This document shows positions 24,927-33,595 of a DNA stretch of 64,000 nucleotides, piece after piece (the stretch's first letter is position 1; the number at the start of each line of letters is the position of its first letter). The notes beneath the pieces are model-generated. The model worked only from the letters and a program-made list of their open reading frames with translations, ran no database searches and was not told the origin of the DNA. Source of the DNA: Candidatus Nitrosotenuis cloacae (GTDB taxonomy: Archaea > Thermoproteota > Nitrososphaeria > Nitrososphaerales > Nitrosopumilaceae); contig NZ_CP011097.1 of NCBI RefSeq assembly GCF_000955905.1, positions 507,957 to 571,956 on the forward strand, written 5' to 3'. The position numbers and the translations under genes are program-made.

Positions 24927-25889
24927 ATGATGCAGCGACATTTCTTGCTAATTCCTGCAATTATGATGGTCTTACTCGTTCCAAATTTTGCACAAGGCCA
25001 AGAAATCCCAGAGCAAATATCTACACCCGTAACGTATGATGTTGGAATACAGCTAGAAAACATTGGATTCATAGATAGGCAAGGGGGATCATATGAGCTG
25101 ATTTTTTGGGTAACTATATCATCTGATGAAATTGATTTTACAAAAAACCCTCCGCCACAAACATTTGATTTCACTAATGGACATGTAGAGGAGATAACTG
25201 GGATGCATACAGAGCAACACTTTCACAAATTCAAGGTAAGGGGCGTTTTCTACAATTCAATGGATTTTCGGGACTATCCATTTGAGAGCATTGATCTGGC
25301 AATCCATATGGAGCCATACTACCCAAACACCAGCGACAAGCTTGTATTTACTGTCAATCAAGAATACAGTGGAATAAGCAAGTCCGATACAACCAGCGTA
25401 CCGGGATGGTCAATAGGTGATCCAAGCTTTACTTCGAGCACCCAAAGTTATCCGTGGGGCGATTTTACTCACTTTGAAGCTCATTATCTAGTTGGTACAG
25501 CAGATCTTTTGGCCTTTATGAAAAAATTATTCCCAATCGGAGTGCTAATGGCATTTTCATTTGCATCATTTTTGCTCTCACCTAAAAGCCAGGGTGAACG
25601 ACTGGGGATGATCTCTGCTTCACTTTTGTCCGCCACCTTTTTCCATTCTGGATACCTCAATGCTGAGCTACCTCCAATAGGATATCTGACTTTGGCAGAC
25701 AAGATAATGATCACAGCTTATACTTTCTTTATCATATGTCTGACACCGATGGTGCTAACAAGATATTACACAGAGGTCAAAAAGCGAGAATTCACACTAG
25801 ATCAGCAAATGCGGCTGGACAAAAAAATAATTTTCATAGCGCCATTGACCTCGCTTGTCATATTCACTGTTGTTTACTTTACATTATAG
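24927..25889 (+). CDS. pentameric ligand-gated ion channel (Cys-loop/GLIC-like) homologue 2
   Basis: A 320-residue paralogue of the protein at 6705-7631. It has a signal peptide (about 1-24), a beta-rich domain (25-195), and four membrane helices (M1 about 197-216, M2 225-243, M3 252-272, M4 298-318). The hallmarks recur: DFRDYPFESIDLAIHMEP near residue 113 and AELPPIGYLTLADK near 246. M2 begins GERLGMISASLLSATFF, with a charged ring followed by small hydroxyl residues, as expected for a pore helix. No Cys-loop disulfide is present. It lies 72 bp after nirK with its own TATA box. Ligand and ion are unknown. Confidence 0.75.
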   Translation: MMQRHFLLIPAIMMVLLVPNFAQGQEIPEQISTPVTYDVGIQLENIGFIDRQGGSYELIFWVTISSDEIDFTKNPPPQTFDFTNGHVEEITGMHTEQHFHKFKVRGVFYNSMDFRDYPFESIDLAIHMEPYYPNTSDKLVFTVNQEYSGISKSDTTSVPGWSIGDPSFTSSTQSYPWGDFTHFEAHYLVGTADLLAFMKKLFPIGVLMAFSFASFLLSPKSQGERLGMISASLLSATFFHSGYLNAELPPIGYLTLADKIMITAYTFFIICLTPMVLTRYYTEVKKREFTLDQQMRLDKKIIFIAPLTSLVIFTVVYFTL

Positions 25890-25951
25890 TAGCAAGGATC
25901 ACCAAAGTTCAGATAATAGATTATATTTCGTGCATCTAGAGGCAACACTAC

Positions 25952-26884
25952 ATGAGTTTTAGCGATAAAGTTTTGATTTGTGATCAGGTTGATGCCGTAC
26001 TAAATGATATTCTCAAAAAAAATGGTCTTGCTGTAACATACGAACCGCAAATAACGCCAGAGGATCTGGCAAAAAAAATCGGTGACTATGAAATCATTGT
26101 GGTGAGAAGCAGAACCACGCTAACAAAAGATCTGGTGGAAAAGGCTACCAAATGCAAGATAATGGCACGAGTCGGAGTCGGACTAGACAATATCGACACA
26201 GATGCCGCCAAGGCAAAAAACATCCGAGTCATAAACGCAGTAGAAGGAGCAATGAATGCTGTAGCAGAACTAGTAATCGGTCTGATGCTTGCAATGGCAC
26301 GAGACATTCCTCGAGCAGACCGTGAGCTCCGAAATGACAAATGGATAAAAAAAGAACTCATGGGAACAGAGCTTGCAGGAAAATATCTTGGTATAGTTGG
26401 GCTTGGCAACATTGGAAAAAGACTGGCAAGACTGGCGCGAGCACTAAACATGAATATTATAGGATTTGATGTAGTACCAATTGATCCCGAATTTGCAAAA
26501 GATGTTGGGCTGATAAAGGCAGACTTGGATACCTTACTGCAAAGCGCAGACTATGTCTCACTGCACGTACCATTGCTGGATAGCACAAAAAATCTCATCA
26601 ATGCAAATAGACTCAGCACCATGAAAAAGACTGCAAGAATAATCAACACGTCCCGTGGTGGAACAGTAGATGAAAACGCTCTGTATGAGGCACTAAAGTC
26701 AGGCAATCTGGGCGGTGCAGCACTAGATGTGTTTGAAAAAGAGCCAGCAATTGGCAACAAGCTAGTCAGCCTGCCAAATTTCATTGCCACACCGCACATT
26801 GGTGCGCAGACAAAAGAAGCTCAGTCATTAGCTGCAAATGTTATAGCAGAAAAGATAATACAGATTTTACGTGGTGTGATTTAG
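25952..26884 (+). CDS. serA: D-3-phosphoglycerate dehydrogenase, short form
   Basis: A 310-residue D-2-hydroxyacid dehydrogenase, first step of serine synthesis. The NAD-binding motif is GIVGLGNIGKRLARLARAL; catalytic elements are the Arg in NTSRGGTVDENAL and the His in ATPHIGAQTKEA. It has no C-terminal ACT or ASB domain, so feedback control by serine through that domain is absent. A related 2-hydroxyacid substrate cannot be excluded. The next gene starts 2 bp after the stop, so the two are probably co-transcribed. Confidence 0.87.
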   Translation: MSFSDKVLICDQVDAVLNDILKKNGLAVTYEPQITPEDLAKKIGDYEIIVVRSRTTLTKDLVEKATKCKIMARVGVGLDNIDTDAAKAKNIRVINAVEGAMNAVAELVIGLMLAMARDIPRADRELRNDKWIKKELMGTELAGKYLGIVGLGNIGKRLARLARALNMNIIGFDVVPIDPEFAKDVGLIKADLDTLLQSADYVSLHVPLLDSTKNLINANRLSTMKKTARIINTSRGGTVDENALYEALKSGNLGGAALDVFEKEPAIGNKLVSLPNFIATPHIGAQTKEAQSLAANVIAEKIIQILRGVI

Positions 26885-26885
26885 A

Positions 26886-27740
26886 TTGAAACTGGGTCTT
26901 GCCTTCGCACTAGTAGCACTTGGGCTGATTTTGCCAAATGCATACGCTGCAAGCTCATCCCTTGAGGTAAACGGCGTCACACATGAGGTAACATACGAGG
27001 CAACTGGCCTGACAGTCGAAGGAATCGAAGCAGACACCAATACCGCAACGTTGTCTGTTTTGGTCACAACCACTGATGTTGAAGGAACTCTAGTGGTTGA
27101 TCTGAATCGAAGCTTTTTTGACTCTAAAACAGATGGTACCGACGATGACTTTTTGGTCCTAGCTGACACTGATGAAGCATTATTTGTTGATGACAAGACT
27201 GACACTACTAGAACTCTAACAATTACAGTTCCGTCTGGAACAAACTCTGTTGATATTATATCCCTTGGAACAACTAACTTTGGAGCAGGCGAGCCGGCAC
27301 CAGAGATACCAGTAGAGGAGCCAACCGAAGAACCAGAAGCTCCATCAGAGCCAGAAGCACCAGTTGAAGAACCAGAACCAACACAATGTGGACCAGGAAC
27401 AATTCTACAAGACGGACAGTGTGTATTGGAACAAGTAGAACCCGTAGCAGAAGAGCCACCACCAACACCAATCGAGGAGCCAACAGAAACACCGCAAGTC
27501 TCTCAATGTGGTCCTGGAACTATACTCAAAGACGGTGAATGTGTGCTGGACCAGACATGTGGACCAGGAACAATTCTACAAGATGGACAATGTGTGCTAG
27601 ATACTACCACCCAAGCACCAGCAGTATCAAAGAGCCAGGGAACTCAGCTTGCAATTGGTATAGTTGCAGCCTTTGTTGTCTCGTTCATTGTGATGATAGT
27701 CTTGTGGGCAATCGGCAAAGCTGGCAGAAGCAAGAACTAG
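26886..27740 (+). CDS. secreted, membrane-anchored protein with three CGPGT cysteine repeats
   Basis: A 284-residue protein from a TTG 2 bp after serA. It has a signal peptide (about 1-22, ending NAYA), a beta-rich domain to about 135, Pro/Glu-rich linkers, and three copies of CGPGTIL[Q/K]DG[Q/E]CVL, each with two cysteines 12 residues apart. One hydrophobic helix lies at about 255-277, before a basic tail. The repeats resemble tiny disulfide loops on stalks. The last codon shares a CTAG with the convergent neighbour. The function is unknown; probably a surface protein. Confidence 0.72.
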   Translation: MKLGLAFALVALGLILPNAYAASSSLEVNGVTHEVTYEATGLTVEGIEADTNTATLSVLVTTTDVEGTLVVDLNRSFFDSKTDGTDDDFLVLADTDEALFVDDKTDTTRTLTITVPSGTNSVDIISLGTTNFGAGEPAPEIPVEEPTEEPEAPSEPEAPVEEPEPTQCGPGTILQDGQCVLEQVEPVAEEPPPTPIEEPTETPQVSQCGPGTILKDGECVLDQTCGPGTILQDGQCVLDTTTQAPAVSKSQGTQLAIGIVAAFVVSFIVMIVLWAIGKAGRSKN

Positions 27741-28339
27741 AATATTATTTTCTGATTCACCAGATATTGTAGTCCTTTCACAAATTCGGAATCCGTAATT
27801 TTTTGCTCAGTCCACCATTTACCATTTGTCTTGTACCAGTAAGGGATCTCTATTTTCTCACCCAATTTGGAACCCTCAGGCAGCTTGATTGCGTTTTTTT
27901 CCACTAGGAACTTGAAAAACATGTGATCAGATACGGCACCGTCCAGCCACTGTGGCATTATGACATTGCTGCCAAATGGCATCACGATATTTCCTGCATC
28001 TACTAGCTGAAATGGCGCAGATGATTTTACCCCATCATATTCTACTTGGATTTGGTATTTTCCCTCGCGGAACAGTTCCACATTGAATGGAACTGGTGTG
28101 GTGATAGTGGTGTTTGCATTTTTTATTTGGACCGGGATTGCACTGCTTTTGATTCCCTCAGAATCTATAATGTGCATTATCGCATTGTTTCCACTTGTTT
28201 TGGATACTGAAATTGTCACAGATAGATAATCTCCATAATGATATGTTGCCTTGCTGGTCTGCACCAGTACGGTCTGCGCATCGGCCAATTGTACTCCAAG
28301 TGGTAGTATCAATAGTAAAACCAGAAAATACGCATTCAC
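27737..28339 (-). CDS. secreted protein with a C-terminal WW-x-ISDSEF-like module
   Basis: A 200-residue exported protein with a signal peptide (about 1-21, ending LADA) and a beta-sandwich-like region (KATYHYGDYLSVTISVS, FREGKYQIQVEYDG). The C-terminal 36 residues contain GKWWTEQKITDSEFVKGLQY. From general knowledge this short module (WWxxxxIxDxEFxxGxxYLI) recurs at the ends of many secreted thaumarchaeal proteins. It has no known activity. It has its own start and converges on the CGPGT protein through a shared CTAG. Confidence 0.7.
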   Translation of the reverse strand: MNAYFLVLLLILPLGVQLADAQTVLVQTSKATYHYGDYLSVTISVSKTSGNNAIMHIIDSEGIKSSAIPVQIKNANTTITTPVPFNVELFREGKYQIQVEYDGVKSSAPFQLVDAGNIVMPFGSNVIMPQWLDGAVSDHMFFKFLVEKNAIKLPEGSKLGEKIEIPYWYKTNGKWWTEQKITDSEFVKGLQYLVNQKIIF

Positions 28340-28373
28340 GTTATTTTGGCAGAATCAAAACTACACAAAAAGG

Positions 28374-29087
28374 TTACTGCTTTTTTGTCTTGACCAATTC
28401 CTCTAGTGATTGTACTGCGCCAAGGATCTTGGCCGCGTCATCACTGATTCCAAGCCTTGCAAGCTCAGCCCTTATCACCTCAATTGGGTCTGCCTGCTTT
28501 TCCTGCTTTTTCTTTGTCAGAATTTCGATTTCCTTTTTGACATCAGAGATTTGCGCATCTTTTTGCTCTAGGATCTGTTTTTCCCGTTCTAGCTGCATTT
28601 GGTGATATGCTATTTTTTCCAGTACTGATTCACGCTCTGATTGCAAGTGTAATAACAACGAATTGGTGTCATTTTCCGTTATCTTTTTGTAGTGTATTTT
28701 GTCTAGCTCCGTTCTTGGCTTTACCTGAAATGATTGTAATGATTCAAGTTCTTCTTTGAATCTCTGCTCATCCTGCTTTAGTTTCTCGATTTTTGTCTTT
28801 TTTGCGGCAAGGTGTGCATTTACGAACTTTAGGTATTGGTTTGTATTTGACATGTCATCCTTGAAGCGCTCAGACTTGTCCTGAACCGATTCCTCCTTTG
28901 TGAAAAAATTGCGCTCTTTTCCAAAGCTAATCTGTCGTGAGGTAACCTCCATGGCGTCAGCAATCTCCAGCTTGGGACCAGTCTCTGTGATGTGAGCCCA
29001 TTCGTCCTCTGCAGACGTGTTTTGATTATAGTGCTTTTTTAGATCCTCTTCGCTCTTTGTCAGGCGATTGATGTGCTTTTCTGGCAT
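28374..29087 (-). CDS. coiled-coil protein, unknown function
   Basis: A 237-residue soluble protein. Heptad-rich, highly charged helices cover about residues 80-205 (KKTKIEKLKQDEQRFKEELE and ILEQKDAQISDVKKEIEIL), consistent with a long coiled coil. The C terminus forms a small helical piece (VIRAELARLGISDDAAKIL). There is no signal peptide or membrane segment. No family is recognised. A structural or scaffold role is possible. Confidence 0.65.
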   Translation of the reverse strand: MPEKHINRLTKSEEDLKKHYNQNTSAEDEWAHITETGPKLEIADAMEVTSRQISFGKERNFFTKEESVQDKSERFKDDMSNTNQYLKFVNAHLAAKKTKIEKLKQDEQRFKEELESLQSFQVKPRTELDKIHYKKITENDTNSLLLHLQSERESVLEKIAYHQMQLEREKQILEQKDAQISDVKKEIEILTKKKQEKQADPIEVIRAELARLGISDDAAKILGAVQSLEELVKTKKQ

Positions 29088-29177
29088 GTAGTATGGTGGG
29101 AATGATACATTATGTTCTAGCAGTCGTTTGAAAAATACAAACTAATCTCAGATATGCTTATGATGGTATGTTGTAGT

Positions 29178-29234
29178 ATGATGATCGAACCCTTTGTGGT
29201 TCCTGCGGGTGAAAAAACCCTAGAAGAATTCTGA
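29178..29234 (+). ncRNA. possible C/D-box small RNA
   Basis: A box-C match ATGATGA (29178-29184) and a box-D match CTGA (29231-29234) are 57 bp end to end, the usual archaeal length. Internal D' and C' boxes are poor (CTGC and GTGAAAA) and no terminal stem is obvious, so this is weak. A 20-codon or shorter reading frame in the same place is not convincing either. Confidence 0.2.
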
Positions 29235-29301
29235 CACTCGCAGACATTTTGTGCTTGTTTTCCGACTTAGGCATATTAAGGGGGAAAAAATAGTTGCGTT
29301 A

Positions 29302-29754
29302 ATGCTTACACCACAAGACCAAACATGGCTAAAGCACTGGCAACAAAACTCACCAGAAATAAGAAAAACGGCAATAGAGTGGAGAAAACAGCCAGCCTTT
29401 AATCGAATTGACAAGCCTAGCCGAATCCAAAGAGCAAGACGACTTGGATACAAGGCAAAGCAGGGCATCGTAGTGATCAGAACCCGTGTTGGTACCGGTG
29501 GTATGAGACGACAAAGACCAGTTGCAGGCAGAAGACCAAAGCACCTTGGTGTAACTCGAATCAAGGCAGACGTTAACATGCAGCAGGTAGCAGAGAAAAG
29601 AACCCAGGAAAAATACAAGAATCTGAAATTGCTTGGCTCGTACTTTTTGTACAAGGATGGATTTCATTATTGGTTTGAAGTTATCTTGGCAGACAAGGCA
29701 CACCCAAGAATCTCAAAAGACAAAGAACTCCGCAAAAGAGTAATTCCTGCATAA
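29302..29754 (+). CDS. rpl15e: large-subunit ribosomal protein eL15 (L15e)
   Basis: A 150-residue basic protein from the ATG at 29302. The core ARRLGYKAKQGIVVIRTRVG, then GGMRRQRPV, KHLGVTRIKAD and YWFEVILADKAHP, is L15e. A TATA-like CATATTAAG lies about 30 bp upstream, arguing against an earlier in-frame start at 29251. It is a few residues shorter than many archaeal L15e proteins, with the C-terminal tail reduced. The next gene starts 1 bp after the stop. Confidence 0.93.
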   Translation: MLTPQDQTWLKHWQQNSPEIRKTAIEWRKQPAFNRIDKPSRIQRARRLGYKAKQGIVVIRTRVGTGGMRRQRPVAGRRPKHLGVTRIKADVNMQQVAEKRTQEKYKNLKLLGSYFLYKDGFHYWFEVILADKAHPRISKDKELRKRVIPA

Positions 29755-29755
29755 A

Positions 29756-30283
29756 TTGAAAGTTTTATTTGCATTTTTACTAGCTCTAATTGTTTTACCA
29801 ATATCTGCAGAACCACTATCAGACAGAACCGGACTCAAGACAAGCTTTTCAGTTCCAGTAGGTGGGGACACGTTTTTTGTTGAGACAACTGCAAACTTTG
29901 ATGTAAGAAATGTCTCGTTGGTTGATGATACGCTGATATTTGCAATCAATAGTAGCCTTGAGAAAAACATTGGTGAGATACAAATCCCAAATGGTCTGAC
30001 TCAGGGAGTAATGCGCTTTACACTGGATGGGGCAGAAATAACGCCAAAGGTGCTACAAAATGAGCGAATTGTCTTTGTCACTTTGGAATTTGAAGGAAAT
30101 GGAACTCATACTCTAGAGATGAGCAGTGACTTTGCTGCACCAAAAGAAACACCAATCATAGAAGAACAACCAATGAAAGAACCACAAAACAATGTTCTGA
30201 TAGTTCTGGCAGCCGTTGGAATTGTTGCGGCAGGTGCTGGTGCTACCACTATGGCAGTTTATCTGAAGCGAAAAAAGGCCTAG
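29756..30283 (+). CDS. secreted protein with one C-terminal membrane helix
   Basis: A 175-residue protein starting with TTG 1 bp after eL15. It has a signal peptide (about 1-18, ending ISA), a beta-rich domain to about 125, a short Pro/Glu-rich linker and a C-terminal helix (about 146-170) followed by KRKKA, so it is anchored with the domain outside. It has the same plan as the protein at 26886-27740 but without cysteine repeats. No family is recognised. The stop shares a CTAG with the thioredoxin-like gene. Confidence 0.7.
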   Translation: MKVLFAFLLALIVLPISAEPLSDRTGLKTSFSVPVGGDTFFVETTANFDVRNVSLVDDTLIFAINSSLEKNIGEIQIPNGLTQGVMRFTLDGAEITPKVLQNERIVFVTLEFEGNGTHTLEMSSDFAAPKETPIIEEQPMKEPQNNVLIVLAAVGIVAAGAGATTMAVYLKRKKA

Positions 30284-30942
30284 CCTTCATTTAGCAGATC
30301 TTCAATCATGCCTTCGATGTGGCCTGACTGGCCAAACGATACATCGCGCAAGATTCCCTTTCTATCTACTAGAATGGTTGATGGTGTGCCTCTAAGCTGA
30401 AACTTGTCAAATGTCTCTGCAGAATATGCCTTTGATAGCATGTATTGTTCCACTCTTGCAATGATTTGCTTTTTGTAGTCTTCTGGCTGTGAGTCAAAGT
30501 CTGGCAGCTGGCTTTTGATAAACTCCATTACTTTTCCCTGCGATGGCTTGCCTGCAGTTTTCTCCAAATTGTCCATTGCCAGTGGGAATGGAATTTTATA
30601 TGGAATTTTTCCGTCTGAGCTTTTACCATACATTGCAAGTGCCTTTTTTGTCTCACCGACTGTCTCGCCAGTCTTTGCCAATAATTCTAAATTCTCTACA
30701 GTGTTTTTATCAAAATCCTCAAATGCGGTTGCGATTCCCAAAACCCGCACGCCCTGATCCTTGTACTTGTTGTAGATGTTGATTGCCTCTGGAATTCCAT
30801 ACAAAAAGCATCCCGGACAATTAACCTGAAAGACCTCAACTAGTACGATGTGGTCTTTTTCCTGATCAAAGTTTGTGGGCATTCCCTGTACCCATTTTGA
30901 TGTTCCAAAGTTTGGCGCCTTTTGGCCTATCTGCACTGACAT
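30280..30942 (-). CDS. thioredoxin-fold protein (TlpA/AhpC-TSA family)
   Basis: A 220-residue cytoplasmic protein. The redox motif is VNCPGCFLYGIPEA (a CxxC at CPGC), and the conserved cis-Pro region lies in LRGTPSTILVDRKGILRDVSFG. An insert of about 80 residues between these carries helical segments. This fits a thiol-disulfide reductase or peroxiredoxin-like protein. No export signal is seen, so cytochrome maturation outside the cell is unlikely. It has its own promoter region of about 80 bp upstream. Confidence 0.84.
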   Translation of the reverse strand: MSVQIGQKAPNFGTSKWVQGMPTNFDQEKDHIVLVEVFQVNCPGCFLYGIPEAINIYNKYKDQGVRVLGIATAFEDFDKNTVENLELLAKTGETVGETKKALAMYGKSSDGKIPYKIPFPLAMDNLEKTAGKPSQGKVMEFIKSQLPDFDSQPEDYKKQIIARVEQYMLSKAYSAETFDKFQLRGTPSTILVDRKGILRDVSFGQSGHIEGMIEDLLNEG

Positions 30943-31022
30943 TATTTTGGAATATTTTTGATTTATTATAAAATGTAATGCTCCAATTAGGATAATATAA
31001 GACCAAAAAATCTGCAGATCAA

Positions 31023-31511
31023 ATGAGCATAGTTCCAGAAAAAAGACTTGCCCTTTTTGCAGAAATGGAGGACAGGTACGAAAAAAAGGATGTTGATTAT
31101 TTTGTCGGATTGTTAAACAACGAAGACTATGTCATTAGAACCAGAGCAACATGCATACTGGTTGACTTTGGCGGCGAGGACAAGATTCCATATATCGCAA
31201 AGGTCCTAAAACACGATGACAACGAGCTGGTCCGACACGAGGCAGCATTTTCATTGGGGCAAATGGGTTATAGAAGCTCAATTCCTCACCTGGAAGACGC
31301 CACTAGTAATGATCCTAGCATGTTTGTTAGACACGAGGCCGCAATTGCGTTAGGTGTTGTTGGCGCAAAAGAGGCAATCCCTACATTGACCAAAGCACTA
31401 GATGATCCAAGTGAGCCTGTAGTGGAATCTGCAATTGTGGCGCTATCGAATCTGCAGTTCATGGAAAAGCTATCAAAGAACGAAAAATTTGCTAAACTAA
31501 CTGGCGGCTAG
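31023..31511 (+). CDS. HEAT-repeat (PBS-lyase-type) protein
   Basis: A 162-residue helical repeat protein. At least three copies of the HEAT-like unit are visible, as VRHEAAFSLGQMG, VRHEAAIALGVVG and VVESAIVALSNL. Such repeats make protein-protein contacts, and members act in phycobilisome assembly, iron-sulfur enzyme repair or scaffolding. The specific role here is unknown. It converges on rad50, sharing a CTAG. Confidence 0.85.
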   Translation: MSIVPEKRLALFAEMEDRYEKKDVDYFVGLLNNEDYVIRTRATCILVDFGGEDKIPYIAKVLKHDDNELVRHEAAFSLGQMGYRSSIPHLEDATSNDPSMFVRHEAAIALGVVGAKEAIPTLTKALDDPSEPVVESAIVALSNLQFMEKLSKNEKFAKLTGG

Positions 31512-33595
31512 AGCAAGGCAACCTTGGTTCCGTCTTGGCTTGACTCAAACTGGTAGATTTTTTCAACCGACGAATCCTCAAATATTTCAGCATCATGCGT
31601 TATTATGATAAACTGTAGAGGGCCTGCATTTCCATTTGATATGTCAGATAATTGAGATAATACTCGCACCAAGGACTTTCTTCTCTCGCTGTCTAGGTGT
31701 GTAGTTGGCTCATCCAATATGACAAAATTGAGATTTGATGATCCAAGCAAATGTGTCATGCCTAAACGCAATGACAATGCAACACTAACTTGCTCGCCGC
31801 CAGATAGCGAGTCAATGTCAATTATGGTGTTCTTTGAATAACATGTAATGGAAATGTCGCGAGTCTTCTCAGCTAGTGTTATTCGATGAATCTTTGTGTT
31901 TAGCATTGCAAGGTAATCTGATGCTTTACCGGATATGGTGGATAGGGCCCACGACCTTAGGCTGGTCGCAACAGGACCGTCGCGATTGTAGATATTATCT
32001 TGAATTTCGTCCAGTTTTGTCAGATATTCCTTGACGTGGTTTAGCTCAACTAGAATGGTGTTTATTTTTTCAATTCTTTGAGAAGCCTGGGTAATTTTTT
32101 GCGTGATTGCACCATATTCTTGGTCTATTTTGCTTAGCTCATTTTTTGTTGTCTCTAGTTGTGATTTTGTTTTGAGAAACTCTGAGGGGACAAATCCGAC
32201 TATGTCTTTTTGGAGCGATTCTATTTTTTCGTATAATGTCTTTGCATGCGAGTCGATCTCTGATGCCTCGAGTAGTCCGCCAGACGTGGCTATTGTGAGG
32301 GGTATCTTTTGGATTTGTGCCTTTTGCGATGCTACTTCCGAAATTAGGGCACTGATCTGATCTTTGTTTTGTATGGAATGCGCATCAAGTGTTGCCTTGG
32401 CAGCAGTTGCCTTTTTGACCTGTTCTGATATTTCTGATTCAATCTTTGCTGTCTGCTGTCTTTTTTCTTCCAGGGACTTGATTTGTGATTTTAGATTTTC
32501 TTGCTCTAGTTTGAGGTGCTCTACTTGAAAGACTGGATTTAACTTGTCCACATGCGAGTCACAAACCGGACATTTACCATCTTGGAGCTGGAGTTTTTTT
32601 GCCATCTCTGCATGTTCGTTTAGAATTGCCTTTTTTGTCTCATGTTCAGTTATCTTTTTGCGAGTCCCTTCAATTTCGGTTTTTATTGTATGCATGGTGT
32701 ATTCTAGTTCGTCTTTTTTGTTTGCCATCTCAAAGCAGTCCTGACAATCACGTATTTTGCGCTCTTTTTCAGTTATGTTTTTCTGAATTGAAATGATTGC
32801 ATCTCTTACATATTTTGTAAATTCTGATTTGCGATCCTCTATTTGCTTTAGGATGGATTCCTTGGCGGAATCTGTATCTACTTGATGTTGTAGTGCTTCT
32901 ACCTCTTTTGCTTTGGTCTGTTTTTTGTTTTGTAATTCTGCCAGATGTGGTTCTGATTCTTTGATCTCTTGTCTTTTCTCTTGCATCTCTACTGTAAGAA
33001 GTGGAATATGGGTATCATCATATCCGAATTTTTTGTAAATTGTCTGTCTGAAATTTTTCTGGGCAACTTTGAGGTTCTCTGATGCCAAATCAAGCTTGTC
33101 GATTCCAATTATTGCGTTTAGTAGCTCTTTGAACTCCTTTGGCTTTGCCTTTATGATGGAATTAAGCTCGCCCTGCTGGACAATTGATGCTATCTTGAGT
33201 TTCTGAAAGTCAAGGCCAAGTGTTGTCTCTATTTCATGAGTGGTTGATTCCCCAAACTGTCTGCGCTCACCGGCGGCCTTTACTAGTTCTTGGTCTCCCT
33301 GAATCTCTACAAATTGGGCTGCAAGCGTGCCTTTTGCGTCTATTTTTCGGGTAACTTCGTATTTTCGGTTCCTGGCAGAGAATCTGACCTTGACGTATGC
33401 CTGACTTGTCCCACGCCGAATCAGGCTCTTGTTTGATTTTCTGGTGTGCTCCCCAAAAAGACCAAATGTTATTGCATCAATGATACTTGATTTTCCGGCC
33501 CCATTATGCCCAACAAAGACAGTGACACCGTCCTCAAAGTCCAGCTTTGTCTCAGAGTGGGAAATGAAATTACCAAGCTCAATTGAGGTGATCAT
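31508..33595 (-). CDS. rad50: DNA double-strand break repair ATPase Rad50
   Basis: A 695-residue SMC-like ATPase that tethers DNA ends with Mre11. It shows Walker A FVGHNGAGKSSIIDA, the zinc-hook CxxC in GKCPVCDSHVDKL near residue 343, the signature LSGGEQVSVALSLRL and Walker B FVILDEPTTHLD. The coiled-coil arms are short compared with usual archaeal Rad50 (about 850-1000). It is the last gene of herA-mre11-rad50, overlapping mre11 by 4 bp. Confidence 0.95.
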   Translation of the reverse strand: MITSIELGNFISHSETKLDFEDGVTVFVGHNGAGKSSIIDAITFGLFGEHTRKSNKSLIRRGTSQAYVKVRFSARNRKYEVTRKIDAKGTLAAQFVEIQGDQELVKAAGERRQFGESTTHEIETTLGLDFQKLKIASIVQQGELNSIIKAKPKEFKELLNAIIGIDKLDLASENLKVAQKNFRQTIYKKFGYDDTHIPLLTVEMQEKRQEIKESEPHLAELQNKKQTKAKEVEALQHQVDTDSAKESILKQIEDRKSEFTKYVRDAIISIQKNITEKERKIRDCQDCFEMANKKDELEYTMHTIKTEIEGTRKKITEHETKKAILNEHAEMAKKLQLQDGKCPVCDSHVDKLNPVFQVEHLKLEQENLKSQIKSLEEKRQQTAKIESEISEQVKKATAAKATLDAHSIQNKDQISALISEVASQKAQIQKIPLTIATSGGLLEASEIDSHAKTLYEKIESLQKDIVGFVPSEFLKTKSQLETTKNELSKIDQEYGAITQKITQASQRIEKINTILVELNHVKEYLTKLDEIQDNIYNRDGPVATSLRSWALSTISGKASDYLAMLNTKIHRITLAEKTRDISITCYSKNTIIDIDSLSGGEQVSVALSLRLGMTHLLGSSNLNFVILDEPTTHLDSERRKSLVRVLSQLSDISNGNAGPLQFIIITHDAEIFEDSSVEKIYQFESSQDGTKVALL

